A stretch of 17,644 nucleotides of DNA from Oscillospiraceae bacterium (GCA_016302005.1 JAEDOK010000021.1:1-17644); one strand, 5' to 3'. Shown: positions 1 through 7,398, numbered from the stretch's first letter. Numbers and translations are program-made. The notes: generated from the letters alone by a model not told the origin.

Positions 1-1
1 G

Positions 2-670
2 TACAAGAAAGTGGACGGAACACCGCCGGGAAAGAAGCTCCGGGAAAAAACATATTCCATAGATGAGCTGGCAGAAGAATTATCAGTCTCAACCTCTACC
101 ATCTATGAACTGATAAAGCGCAAATGCTTTGATACAGTCCTGGTGGACAGCTGGATGCGAATACCAAAAGACAGCTTTCAGAAATGGTATTGTACCCAAG
201 AAGTGTACCGAAGGGCAGAGGATCGGAGGAAAGACGAAAAACTGCGGGCAATCTCATACTCCATGCCGGACATTCGTAAAATGCTTGGTGTTCATCGAAA
301 TACGGTTTATTCCATTCTAGACCATCCGAATTATCGGGAGCAATTTGTATTTCTTTTCGTAGCCGGACAAAAGAGAGTAACAAAAGAAAGCTTTGAAAAA
401 TGGTATCTGTCGCAGTCTCGGTATGTGAAAGTGATCGAGAGGGCTGAAACAGCCCCATCTGCACCGGAAGCTTTGGCCGATACAGAGCCCGAGAAAGCAG
501 AATTTTCCGAAAAAGCATTCTACAAAATTGAGGAAGTACAAAGCATTCTGAACATCAGCAAAAAAGCAATGTACAAGCTGATTCAAGACGGCAATCTCTT
601 TGCTGTCAGGGTTGGCAAAAACTATGTAATCCCCAACGGGGAAGTCACAAGAATTACAGGAGGCAGATAA
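2..670 (+). CDS. Triple helix-turn-helix DNA-binding protein, excisionase-like (5' partial)
   Basis: The reading frame is open to the left edge of the window, so the true start is probably off-window. A GTG at 11 is the first possible start inside it, but too little upstream sequence is visible to test for a ribosome site. The protein holds three copies of a MerR/Xis-type helix-turn-helix unit. Counting from the GTG, they lie near residues 16-61 (YSIDELAEELSVS..), 83-135 (YSMPDIRKMLGVH..) and 172-219 (FYKIEEVQSILNIS..). The first two end in a similar F-x-K-W-Y block and the third ends in a V-G-K-N-Y-V-I-P strand typical of excisionase-family domains. It stops one base before the recombinase start, so the two are surely co-transcribed. 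The likely role, by inference, is control of integration and excision or of element transcription. No catalytic motif is seen. Confidence 0.75.
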   Translation, partial: YKKVDGTPPGKKLREKTYSIDELAEELSVSTSTIYELIKRKCFDTVLVDSWMRIPKDSFQKWYCTQEVYRRAEDRRKDEKLRAISYSMPDIRKMLGVHRNTVYSILDHPNYREQFVFLFVAGQKRVTKESFEKWYLSQSRYVKVIERAETAPSAPEALADTEPEKAEFSEKAFYKIEEVQSILNISKKAMYKLIQDGNLFAVRVGKNYVIPNGEVTRITGGR

Positions 671-671
671 T

Positions 672-2030
672 ATGGCGTCTATCGTGCGGAAAAGCAACAG
701 CTTTTATGTTGTATACCCTTACACAGACCAAGATGGGAAGAAAAAGCAACGGTGGGAATCCTTCAACAAGGCGAACGATGCGCTGGCACGAAAAAAAGAG
801 ATCGAATATAAGGAAAGTATTGGAACCTTTGTTGTTCCCTGTTGTAAGACCTTTGCGGAGTTGCTGGAGCAATATGTATTGATCCACGGGCGGCAAAAGT
901 GGTCTCCTTCAACCTATGAACGCAGTGGAGCACTCATCAAAAACTATATCCTTCCCTATCTTGGCAAACTCAAGGTTTCTGATATTACCACGATCACCCT
1001 GGACAGTTACTATAACAGCTTGATGAAGGTTGAATCCACAGCGACAAGATCAAAAAAACATGTTACAAAAATGGTCACACCCCACACGGTGCACGATATC
1101 CATAAAATTATCCGAAACTGCTTCAATCAAGCAATCAAATGGGGCCTCGTTGAGAAAAATCCCGCCGAGAATGCAACTGCTCCGGATGTGAAATACAAAA
1201 AGCGCGAAATATGGACTGCGGAAACTTTGTTTCATGCACTTGAAGTATGTGACGACCCAAGGCTTGCACTGGCGCTGAACCTTGCATTCAGCTGTTCTTT
1301 GCGAATCGGTGAGCTACTGGGTCTGACATGGGATTGTGTGGACATCTCAAAGGAGAGCATCGAGGCGGATTCCTCTACAATTTTCATTCAAAAGGAACTG
1401 CAAAGAATCCGCAAAACATCCATCGACGAAGTCCAAAAGGCGGGCGTGACCGTCGTGTTTCCTACCGCACCGTACTCCAAAACCGTACTTGTACTCAAGA
1501 AGCCCAAAACAGAAAGCAGCATCAGAAAGATTTTCGTTCCTAAAACGGTGGCAAAAATGCTCCGTGCGTGGAAAGAAAATCAGGAAGAAACAAAAGAAAT
1601 GATGGCAGACGAGTATCATGACTATAATCTTGTCTTTGCCGGTCCATGCGGATTGCCGACGGAGCAATCCTCCATTGACGGTGCGTTGAAACGGCTGATT
1701 CGTGAGAATGACTTGCCGCCGATCGTGTTCCACAGCTTCCGTCATGCCAGCGTGACATACAAACTGCGGCTCAACGGAGGTGACATCAAGGCAGTGCAGG
1801 GAGACACCGGACACGCCCAATCGAAAATGGTGTCCGATGTATACTCCCACATTTTGGATGAGGGCCGCAAACACAATGCCCAACTGTTTGAGAAGGAATT
1901 CTACAATCCCGAAGCCAAAACCGAGGAAACGCCGAACCCCTCCGGCATCGACCCAGCGGTCTTGCAAAGGCTCCTTTCCAACCCTGAAACCGCAGCTTTT
2001 CTGGCGATGCTTGCGCAAAAAATGGAATAA
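672..2030 (+). CDS. int: Tyrosine recombinase / phage-type integrase
   Basis: A 452-residue site-specific recombinase that would integrate and excise the element. The N-terminal 50 residues resemble an AP2-like arm-binding domain (SIVRKSNSFYVVYPYTDQDGKK). Residues about 58-160 are the SAM-like core-binding domain, and the catalytic domain follows from about 180. The catalytic set is visible: R211 in SLRIGELLGLTW, H354 and R357 in HSFRH, H381 in GDTGH, and the nucleophile Y391 in VYSHI. A lysine in the KTESSIRK strand fits the usual beta-hairpin lysine. The start is ATG 672 behind AGGAGG about 8 bases upstream, one base after the HTH gene's stop. A tail from about 396 is proline-rich and variable. 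The family is that of Tn916-like and Firmicutes prophage integrases. Unusually, the gene is about 5.4 kb from the nearest tRNA instead of beside it, because the defence cargo lies between. Confidence 0.93.
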   Translation: MASIVRKSNSFYVVYPYTDQDGKKKQRWESFNKANDALARKKEIEYKESIGTFVVPCCKTFAELLEQYVLIHGRQKWSPSTYERSGALIKNYILPYLGKLKVSDITTITLDSYYNSLMKVESTATRSKKHVTKMVTPHTVHDIHKIIRNCFNQAIKWGLVEKNPAENATAPDVKYKKREIWTAETLFHALEVCDDPRLALALNLAFSCSLRIGELLGLTWDCVDISKESIEADSSTIFIQKELQRIRKTSIDEVQKAGVTVVFPTAPYSKTVLVLKKPKTESSIRKIFVPKTVAKMLRAWKENQEETKEMMADEYHDYNLVFAGPCGLPTEQSSIDGALKRLIRENDLPPIVFHSFRHASVTYKLRLNGGDIKAVQGDTGHAQSKMVSDVYSHILDEGRKHNAQLFEKEFYNPEAKTEETPNPSGIDPAVLQRLLSNPETAAFLAMLAQKME

Positions 2031-2036
2031 GAAAGA

Positions 2037-2076
2037 ACGGAGGCGGCAAAATAAATCTGCTGTCTCCGTGCTATTT
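2037..2076 (+). terminator. Possible terminator hairpin after the integrase
   Basis: The arm ACGGAGGCGGC (2037-2047) pairs with GCTGTCTCCGT (2059-2069) over 11 positions including two G-U pairs, with an A/T-rich 11-base loop. It is followed by GCTATTTTA, a weak U-rich tail. It lies seven bases after the integrase stop. The equivalent place in the second repeat copy (7238-7270) folds less well. It could instead be part of a recombinase-binding region. Confidence 0.4.
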
Positions 2077-2156
2077 TACATAGATGCACAACACGCATGA
2101 CGCTTGCATTAGAAAATCGGGGTGATCCGCTGAATCGCGCGATTAGAAAAAAGCCG
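2040..2156 (+). repeat. Long direct repeat, copy 1 (integrase side)
   Basis: Aligns without gaps to 7241-7357. Positions 2061-2129 are identical to 7262-7330 (69 bp) and 2141-2156 are identical to 7342-7357 (16 bp). The 21 bases before and the 11 bases between are partly diverged. The repeat starts ten bases after the integrase stop. The two copies enclose the whole Gabija-Fic cargo. Confidence 0.9.
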
Positions 2157-2286
2157 AGCGTCAAAAAACCTGCGCTCTTAGCACAGTTATTAGCATTAGC
2201 AGCCGGGGAACGCTCTGCGTTCATATGAGCTGAAGAGCCTTACGCTGGATTTGAGGCAAGATAGCAACGAATATTTGACTCAATAA
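2097..2286 (+). pseudogene. Small unknown gene, probably frameshifted
   Basis: From ATG 2097 a frame reads 43 codons to TGA at 2226-2228 (starting MTLALENRGDP and ending LLALAAGERSAFI). In the +1 frame, an equally protein-like stretch from about 2221 reads SYELKSLTLDLRQDSNEYLTQ and stops at TAA 2284-2286, directly at the base of a terminator-like hairpin. The two parts join naturally if one frameshift occurred near 2220, giving a protein of about 63 residues, rich in basic residues at the start and leucine later. The first 20 codons recur in the second direct repeat, at 7298. No ribosome site of note and no family is recognised. It may be an intact 43-codon microgene, a frameshifted gene, or non-coding. 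Confidence 0.35.
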
Positions 2287-2320
2287 GGACACTCCGCATG
2301 ATGTGAAGTGTCCTTATTTT
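2284..2320 (+). terminator. Rho-independent terminator-like hairpin
   Basis: TAAGGACACT (2284-2293) pairs perfectly over 10 bp with AGTGTCCTTA (2307-2316), with a 13-base loop, followed by TTTTAT. It lies between the converging integrase and gajB genes and begins at the stop codon of the small reading frame. The U-tail favours termination of plus-strand transcripts. Confidence 0.6.
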
Positions 2321-2446
2321 ATACGGATAATGAACGCACAGAATCTACTATCGCTCGGATTGCCCAAATTAACTGCGGGAGCAGTGAGAGCAGAATCGCA
2401 ACCGTTTTGCTACATCTATAAATGAAACAACGAGTAAGAAAGAACT

Positions 2447-4270
2447 TCAATCACCGCTTTTATTGGGCGCGGCGTTAATTAGCCTTACACCATTAACTAA
2501 AGCAAAGCAACAAATCTTTCCTTCAGTAAATTGCCGACCACGGGCATTATAGCGTTCTCCGCTGGCAGAAATGAATACTTGCTTTTTTGCTCTTGTTAGT
2601 GCTACATAGAACACGCATAGATCATCCAGCAGCGGTTCAACCATCTGGGTTGGGATATTTTGCGGTAGTCGACACCGAGCACCGCCTTGTGTCGATTTAC
2701 TGGGGCATTCCCTGCAAATAAATGTAAACACCCATTGCTCAACATCACAAACGACTACATAATCCCACTCCAGACCTTTCGCACCATGAACGGTGGAGAG
2801 AATCACTCGTGAGTCAACATATTCCATTGCTTGTTTTAGCTGACGGTTTTCAAAAATGTCCAGTAACAGGGTGTACTTGTCTTCAGGAACAAGGTCTGCA
2901 TAATCGATGGAAACTTTCTCCACAAGGGCATCAAGCAGCTTCAGCAGAGAATCTACTGTCTTACCTGTTGATGCTGCATATGCTGTCCTTACACTATCGG
3001 AGAACGCCGCCAGAGCCTTTTTATTTATGGCCTTTGACTTACCAAATCGCCTGATAAACATTTCTTGGCATTTGTTATGGAACTCAACATAATCCGAATC
3101 TTCGTCAGTAAACATTCCATAGAAGTATTGAATGCCATTCCTCGCAAGTTCAGCTTCTACGATTTCTGCATTTTTACTTCGATTTCGGAATAGAATTGCG
3201 ATTTTTACATTCTCTTCTGCCAATAGATCTTGGACTTTGGCAACGACCTGCTCTGCTTCATCTTGTTGAGTTGTACCCCAAAATGCAGGAAGTTTTGCTA
3301 CATCATCAGCTGCAATAGTTGGTGTAAAGCAAGATGCTGCATTGGCCCGGATGTTTTTATCTAACTTTAGCATATCAGGATTATTTTGGAAGCGATAGTT
3401 TTTTGAAAGTTCAACTTTTGTCATTCCATATTCGTCAACGACTTTTGACATAATGTCTGGAAGTGCACCTATGAACCCATATATCCGCTGCAATGAATCA
3501 CCAAGAAAGAGTAATTGCGTCTGTTCAGAAATAACCGATTCAAGCAGTTTCCATGCTATACAGTTTGTGTCCTGAAATTCATCTACAACAATAAGCGGGT
3601 AGTAGCTCTGATAAAACTTTTTAACCTCCGTGTAATTTGTAAAAATCTCGAGCACAAATAAAATGATGGCATTGTGCGTGATGTAGTCAAGTGGAAGCAG
3701 CTTTTTAATAACAATGTCATTATATGCGTGGATCGTCTGAGCATCAGGAACACGAGCCTCTTTCACGTCAGTTTCTACAGCTTTGAGACTCTGAAGCTCT
3801 GCAGAAGTAAGTGTGGTTTTAAGGTTCGTCTGATTTTCAATATCGCTATCGCCGACTGCTCGAAAAAGATTAACATCCTTACGTAAAGCATCCGCAATAA
3901 GATATCCGTATTTTTTCAGTATGCCCTTACAGAAACCATGATAATTTGTGATTGTAACCTTTTCTCCGATTGACACGGGACTATTTTGCAAGCCAAGTAA
4001 TGAGGGCAGTTTTCCTGCAACTTCTCGTTTAACTTTCAGAGCAGCATTGACACTGAAAGTAAGACCGAGAATTCGCTTTGGATTTGGAATTTGGCCAGAC
4101 GCAAACAAGTAGGCAATCCGACTTATCATCGTAGTCGTCTTCCCATATCCAGCAGGCGCTTCAACCATTAGGCGCGGACTATCCGAGAAGATTACATCGA
4201 GTTGCCGTTCGTCACCTCCGTGTTGGGCAGTTATTTTTTCTTTGATTTCCACAAGATTAGCATCAGACAT
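2447..4270 (-). CDS. gajB: Gabija protein GajB, UvrD/PcrA-like superfamily 1 helicase
   Basis: A 607-residue SF1A helicase, the second subunit of the Gabija anti-phage system. Motifs in order: Q-motif Q23 (ERQLDVI), Walker A APAGYGKT (38-45), motif Ia LGLTFSVNAALK, motif II VVDEFQDTN (228-236), motif III GDSLQRIYGF (257-266), motif IV NYRF (291-294), motif V VHGAKGLEWD (494-503), motif VI VALTRAKK (555-562). Its ATG lies inside the end of gajA (8-base overlap, ATG-TC-TGA) with GGAGGT about 7 bases upstream, so translation is probably coupled. In known Gabija systems GajB joins GajA in a large complex and is thought to sense DNA ends or activate cleavage as nucleotide pools fall. At about 600 residues it is longer than the original GajB (about 500). 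A cysteine group (C519, C522, C533) lies between motifs V and VI. A plain UvrD paralogue is unlikely given the overlapping OLD nuclease partner. Confidence 0.88.
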   Translation of the reverse strand: MSDANLVEIKEKITAQHGGDERQLDVIFSDSPRLMVEAPAGYGKTTTMISRIAYLFASGQIPNPKRILGLTFSVNAALKVKREVAGKLPSLLGLQNSPVSIGEKVTITNYHGFCKGILKKYGYLIADALRKDVNLFRAVGDSDIENQTNLKTTLTSAELQSLKAVETDVKEARVPDAQTIHAYNDIVIKKLLPLDYITHNAIILFVLEIFTNYTEVKKFYQSYYPLIVVDEFQDTNCIAWKLLESVISEQTQLLFLGDSLQRIYGFIGALPDIMSKVVDEYGMTKVELSKNYRFQNNPDMLKLDKNIRANAASCFTPTIAADDVAKLPAFWGTTQQDEAEQVVAKVQDLLAEENVKIAILFRNRSKNAEIVEAELARNGIQYFYGMFTDEDSDYVEFHNKCQEMFIRRFGKSKAINKKALAAFSDSVRTAYAASTGKTVDSLLKLLDALVEKVSIDYADLVPEDKYTLLLDIFENRQLKQAMEYVDSRVILSTVHGAKGLEWDYVVVCDVEQWVFTFICRECPSKSTQGGARCRLPQNIPTQMVEPLLDDLCVFYVALTRAKKQVFISASGERYNARGRQFTEGKICCFALVNGVRLINAAPNKSGD

Positions 4271-6014
4271 TTGCTGCTACCTCCTGTGCTTTCTGTATCG
4301 CGTTGCTGTAGCAGGCAGGGATGTTTTCCGCGGGAGTTGCATCGCCGATGATCCTGCCAAGAAGAACTCCTTTCTTTGCCATAAACCATGCTGAGAACAT
4401 TCGGCAAAAATCCTCTTTATCATCATCGCTTACATCGCTCAGCTTTTTGGGAGTATAACCTGTTATATCAATGCCCATTTTCCTGAAGTGGTTCCGGACA
4501 AAATTTGTGTCTAAAGAAACGGAACATGCGTTGCTATCCATATCAAGCGCGATTTTTCTAACCAGCTCGGTTTTACCGGCAGCAAAAAGTGTTTTTACTA
4601 TCTCTATCTCAAAGCACAGTTCTGTTGTAAAAAACTCATCAGGAGCAGCAGCATGGCCGTCCTTAACATCACCGTCGTAAATAGCCACACTTGGAATTGC
4701 AAAAAATGTAAACAACTGGCGTAGAGGCTTTATTGAGTTTTGACCCCGTGCATTAATGACACAGATTCCGTAATCATCCAGCGAAATGCCTAACTTTTCA
4801 GCAAATTTGTGAATGCAGCCGTATTCCGTCTCACCTTCAATCAAGAGCGTACACTTAGCATAGAATGCTTCTTTAATCTCAGGGAAGTGCATAATGAGAT
4901 GTTTTTCAGTTTCAGTTTTAATTCGCCCATCGTTGTTAGTTCCTGCAATTGGGCGGAGTGCATAGCCGCTAATAACTGCTGTTTTATCTTGATTTTTATA
5001 GAATCGAATAAGGTTACGGTAATCCCCAATCAGAGCGTCTGTTGAATGTGTAACGATTATTAATTGACCACTAATTCCATCCACATTAAACAGCATTTTT
5101 AAAAGATCCACAAACTCTGCGTCTTTGTTACAAAGGATTCGCTTGTAGTAGCCGATCAGCGACCGCTGAAGATATGGATGAAGATGAACTTCTGGTTCGT
5201 CAATCGATAAGATAAGCGGTAGCAGTTTCTTCCCGTCAGAATTGGTATACAAGAGATCTTCAAACAAAACAGATTTATTCTTATACAACTCCATTATCTG
5301 GCACAGAATATTCATGGATGCCATTGCCATATACTGAACACCGCTTCCGGTGGATTCAATTTTTCTGGTTCCGTCCGATAAGTAAAAAAGTCTGGTCAGC
5401 ATTTCAGTGGAATCTGGAGACACAGTCGCCTTTATTGAGTAGTCTCGAAAACTTCGGATTTTCTCAAGGTATCCGTTAATGAACTCCATTAGACTGTCTA
5501 CCTGTGTAGTGTCCAAAAAAGCATGTGCCACACCATCATCGAACCGTTTAATTATTGTGCTTATCAATAGCCCGGCACCTTTTTGAGTGTCTAGACGCAA
5601 CTCTTTGCTTGGAACAGCGGTAGTCTCGTATTTGAGAAAGTTGAGTTTACGCAATTGTCGGGGAGGAATACTCTCGTTAGAGTCTGCACTAACAATGGTC
5701 AGATATGCGTCCCTGACTGTTTGATGATACCGTATTTTCAGCAAAGAAGCATCCTCAGGCGAAAAGTTGTCGCCAAAAAAGCCTTGCTCATTTGGCAGAA
5801 GCTTGATGTCAAGTTCGACCTCGATTGGCTTTTCTGGGTCGGCAAAATCTTTTTCGTCAAAGCCCTTACCGTTGCAAACCGTAGCTAACAGCGATAAGAA
5901 GTTGCTTTTGCCAAGGTTGTTTTCCCCGATGATATAGTTACACTCAGGATTAAAAGTAACTTCAATTCCATCAATGTTCCTGTAGTTGTTCACTTTTACA
6001 CAGGATATTCTCAT
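4263..6014 (-). CDS. gajA: Gabija protein GajA, OLD-family ATPase/TOPRIM endonuclease
   Basis: A 583-residue class 2 OLD nuclease, the DNA-cutting subunit of Gabija. The ATPase half shows Walker A GENNLGKS (30-37), a signature-like STGSG (221-225), Walker B LILSIDEPEVHLHP (267-280, D272/E273) and the H-loop VTHST (H323). The TOPRIM half shows the acidic LIEGETE (E393), the DGD pair D447/D449 in VAIYDGDVKDG, and a late basic site KKG (547-548). In the family, nucleotide binding holds the nuclease off, and loss of ATP during phage replication releases nicking and cutting of DNA. I chose ATG 6014 because GAGGAGGT sits about 6 bases upstream. A TTG at 6044 would add ten residues but has no such site. 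The gene overlaps gajB by 8 bases and starts 134 bases after fic stops. Its length closely fits characterised GajA proteins (about 580). It could be called simply an OLD nuclease, but the helicase partner settles it. Confidence 0.9.
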   Translation of the reverse strand: MRISCVKVNNYRNIDGIEVTFNPECNYIIGENNLGKSNFLSLLATVCNGKGFDEKDFADPEKPIEVELDIKLLPNEQGFFGDNFSPEDASLLKIRYHQTVRDAYLTIVSADSNESIPPRQLRKLNFLKYETTAVPSKELRLDTQKGAGLLISTIIKRFDDGVAHAFLDTTQVDSLMEFINGYLEKIRSFRDYSIKATVSPDSTEMLTRLFYLSDGTRKIESTGSGVQYMAMASMNILCQIMELYKNKSVLFEDLLYTNSDGKKLLPLILSIDEPEVHLHPYLQRSLIGYYKRILCNKDAEFVDLLKMLFNVDGISGQLIIVTHSTDALIGDYRNLIRFYKNQDKTAVISGYALRPIAGTNNDGRIKTETEKHLIMHFPEIKEAFYAKCTLLIEGETEYGCIHKFAEKLGISLDDYGICVINARGQNSIKPLRQLFTFFAIPSVAIYDGDVKDGHAAAPDEFFTTELCFEIEIVKTLFAAGKTELVRKIALDMDSNACSVSLDTNFVRNHFRKMGIDITGYTPKKLSDVSDDDKEDFCRMFSAWFMAKKGVLLGRIIGDATPAENIPACYSNAIQKAQEVAANV

Positions 6015-6148
6015 AGGTACCTCCTCGGAGTGTATAACTCCCAACTGTTACCAACAGGTCCAAGATTAAGCCTTGCCTTAATTAATGGATCACTGCTGAT
6101 TAGTGAATCTTATTACGATTAGGTGGACTCGGCAATACAGGAAAGCGC
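6015..6148 (-). promoter_or_regulatory. fic-gajA spacer with two dyads
   Basis: This 134-bp gap has two inverted repeats: ATTAAG/CTTAAT arms at 6065-6082 and an imperfect GATCACT...AGTGAATC dyad around 6087-6109. A short CTGTT/AACAG dyad (6045-6057) lies closer to gajA. No clear sigma-70 promoter is seen, so gajAB may be read from the fic promoter. The dyads could be operators or weak processing or attenuation structures. Confidence 0.3.
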
Positions 6149-7138
6149 CTATTGTTCTAATAGCTTATATCCCCAATGCCCGCCTTCACGGTATTTGACG
6201 AGTTTTCCCTCTGCGGTCAAACCCGCAAGAATCCGATTAGCTGTAGCCGCTGAAACGCCGCACAGCGCACGGACATCTGCGTTCATGATATACGGATGTG
6301 TCGCCAGGAACTTCTCGATCTGCTTCCACCGCATCGTTGCCTTATCTGTCGCTCCATCGCTCACTGCATCACTCTCGCTGATGGCGTCAATGAGCGATGC
6401 TTTAATGGATGAAAGCATAAACTCTATAAATACTGTGGATTCTCCGGCGTCATTGGAAGTATTGATGGCTGCGTAATACTCCTCCTGACGGTCATGGATG
6501 ATGGATTCCACTGGTAGCCAGGCAAAGGCTGGGTTCCATTTGGAAAGCAACAGCGTATGCCACAGACGGCCCACACGGCCGTTTCCATCCGCAAAGGGGT
6601 GGATCAGTTCAAACTCATAATGGAACACACAGCTGCGGATCAGCATATGCACATCGCTGTTTTTCACCCAGTCCAGCAGCTCCATGACTAAATCCGGGAC
6701 ATACTGCGGCAACGTCCCAAAATGCAGGACACGCCCTTCCTGATCTACAACACCCACAGGCCGGGTACGGAACATTCCTGACTCATCCACCAATTCTCGT
6801 GTCATAATGCCGTGAGCGGTCAGCAGATCATCTACAGAGCAGGGGTCCAGCTCGTCCAGCCGCTCGTAAATCTCATAGGCATTCTTGACCTCTGCTATAT
6901 CCCTGGGTGGAGCCAAGACATGCTTACCGTTGAGGACTGCAGTTACCTGTTCCAAGCTGAGTGTATTCTGTTCAATGGCCAGGGAGCCGTGGATGGTACG
7001 AATACGATTGCTCCGGCGCAGAGTAGGGTTGCCGGATAACTGATTCGTTGACGTGAGCCTGCCTACCAGCTCGGCAATCTCCGCAACAGAATCAATGATC
7101 GTATTCGTGATTTCAAAGGGTGGCTTTTTGTTTTTCAT
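6149..7138 (-). CDS. fic: Fic/DOC family protein (AMPylase-type) with C-terminal winged helix
   Basis: A 329-residue Fic protein that would transfer a nucleotide group, usually AMP, to a hydroxyl of a target protein. The catalytic motif is complete: HPFADGNGRVGR (180-191), with H180 as the general base. An N-terminal helix reads GSLAIEQNTLSLEQV (51-65). This matches the self-inhibiting helix of class II Fic proteins (S-x-x-x-E-G/N), except that Q follows the glutamate. Residues about 100-160 are helical and carry a flap strand near EGRVLHFG. Residues 268-329 look like a winged-helix DNA-binding domain (VRALCGVSAATANRILAGLTAEGKLVKY), so autoregulation is possible. The start is ATG 7138 with GAGG five bases before it and a good promoter 30 bases upstream. 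It lies upstream of gajA in the same direction and may be co-transcribed. Whether it helps defence, is a toxin, or is a passenger cannot be told. Confidence 0.88.
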   Translation of the reverse strand: MKNKKPPFEITNTIIDSVAEIAELVGRLTSTNQLSGNPTLRRSNRIRTIHGSLAIEQNTLSLEQVTAVLNGKHVLAPPRDIAEVKNAYEIYERLDELDPCSVDDLLTAHGIMTRELVDESGMFRTRPVGVVDQEGRVLHFGTLPQYVPDLVMELLDWVKNSDVHMLIRSCVFHYEFELIHPFADGNGRVGRLWHTLLLSKWNPAFAWLPVESIIHDRQEEYYAAINTSNDAGESTVFIEFMLSSIKASLIDAISESDAVSDGATDKATMRWKQIEKFLATHPYIMNADVRALCGVSAATANRILAGLTAEGKLVKYREGGHWGYKLLEQ

Positions 7139-7168
7139 AACATCCTCGCATATCTCTAAACTGCCAAT

Positions 7169-7197
7169 ATTGTACCAACTACTGGTCTAAAAATCAA
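7169..7197 (-). promoter_or_regulatory. Predicted promoter of fic
   Basis: On the minus strand, TTGATT (7197-7192) and TACAAT (7174-7169) are separated by exactly 17 bases. They match the sigma-70 -35 and -10 boxes at 4/6 and 5/6 positions. Initiation would fall near 7162, giving a leader of about 24 bases to the fic ATG. This may drive fic-gajA-gajB together. Confidence 0.6.
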
Positions 7198-7240
7198 GAC
7201 ATCGCTCATTTCATCAATCAAATATAGCATAAAAAGCGCA

Positions 7241-7357
7241 GAGGTGGCAAAAGCATTTTTGTGTCTCCGTGCTATTTTACATAGATGCACAACACGCATG
7301 ACGCTTGCATTAGAAAATCGGGGTGATCCGGTAAACCGTTCGATTAGAAAAAAGCCG
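7241..7357 (+). repeat. Long direct repeat, copy 2 (tRNA side)
   Basis: Gapless match to 2040-2156, identical over 69 bp (7262-7330) and 16 bp (7342-7357). It ends 84 bases before the 3' end of tRNA-Arg. Similarity probably reaches a few bases further left. With copy 1 it frames a 5.1-kb block holding only the defence cargo. Confidence 0.9.
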
Positions 7358-7362
7358 GTTTT

Positions 7363-7392
7363 GATTAGAAGAAATCGCCCTTTCTTCTAATC
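7363..7392. repeat. Inverted repeat of ATTAGAA-type motifs
   Basis: GATTAGAAGA (7363-7372) and TCTTCTAATC (7383-7392) are perfect inverse complements around a 10-base centre. Related motifs occur at 7310 (ATTAGAAAA), 7343 (ATTAGAAAA) and 7397 (ATTAGAAAG), and in copy 1 at 2109 and 2142. Clustering next to a tRNA suggests recombinase or excisionase binding sites. This is inference. Confidence 0.5.
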
Positions 7393-7398
7393 GCAATT

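Larger units (their letters stand above)
2031..2446. other. Intergenic region between integrase and gajB (416 bp)
   Basis: The integrase and gajB converge on this stretch. It holds the first copy of the long direct repeat (2040-2156), a hairpin right after the integrase stop (2037-2069), a small and probably frameshifted reading frame (2097-2286), and a hairpin with a U-rich tail (2284-2320). The remainder, 2321-2446, contains a short plus-strand open frame ending at 2421 (reading ..TESTIARIAQINCGSS..). It lacks a convincing start and ribosome site and may be a gene remnant. Confidence 0.6.

Noticed and set aside
2302..2421. Plus-strand frame reading TESTIARIAQINCGSS
   Set aside because: Protein-like, but it has no ATG, its only start (GTG) lies inside a hairpin, and no family is recognised. 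It is kept only as a possible remnant.
4263..6044. OLD nuclease as part of a retron, PARIS or other OLD/ATPase system
   Set aside because: No reverse transcriptase, msr/msd-like structure or second small ATPase partner is seen. The overlapping UvrD-like helicase defines Gabija.
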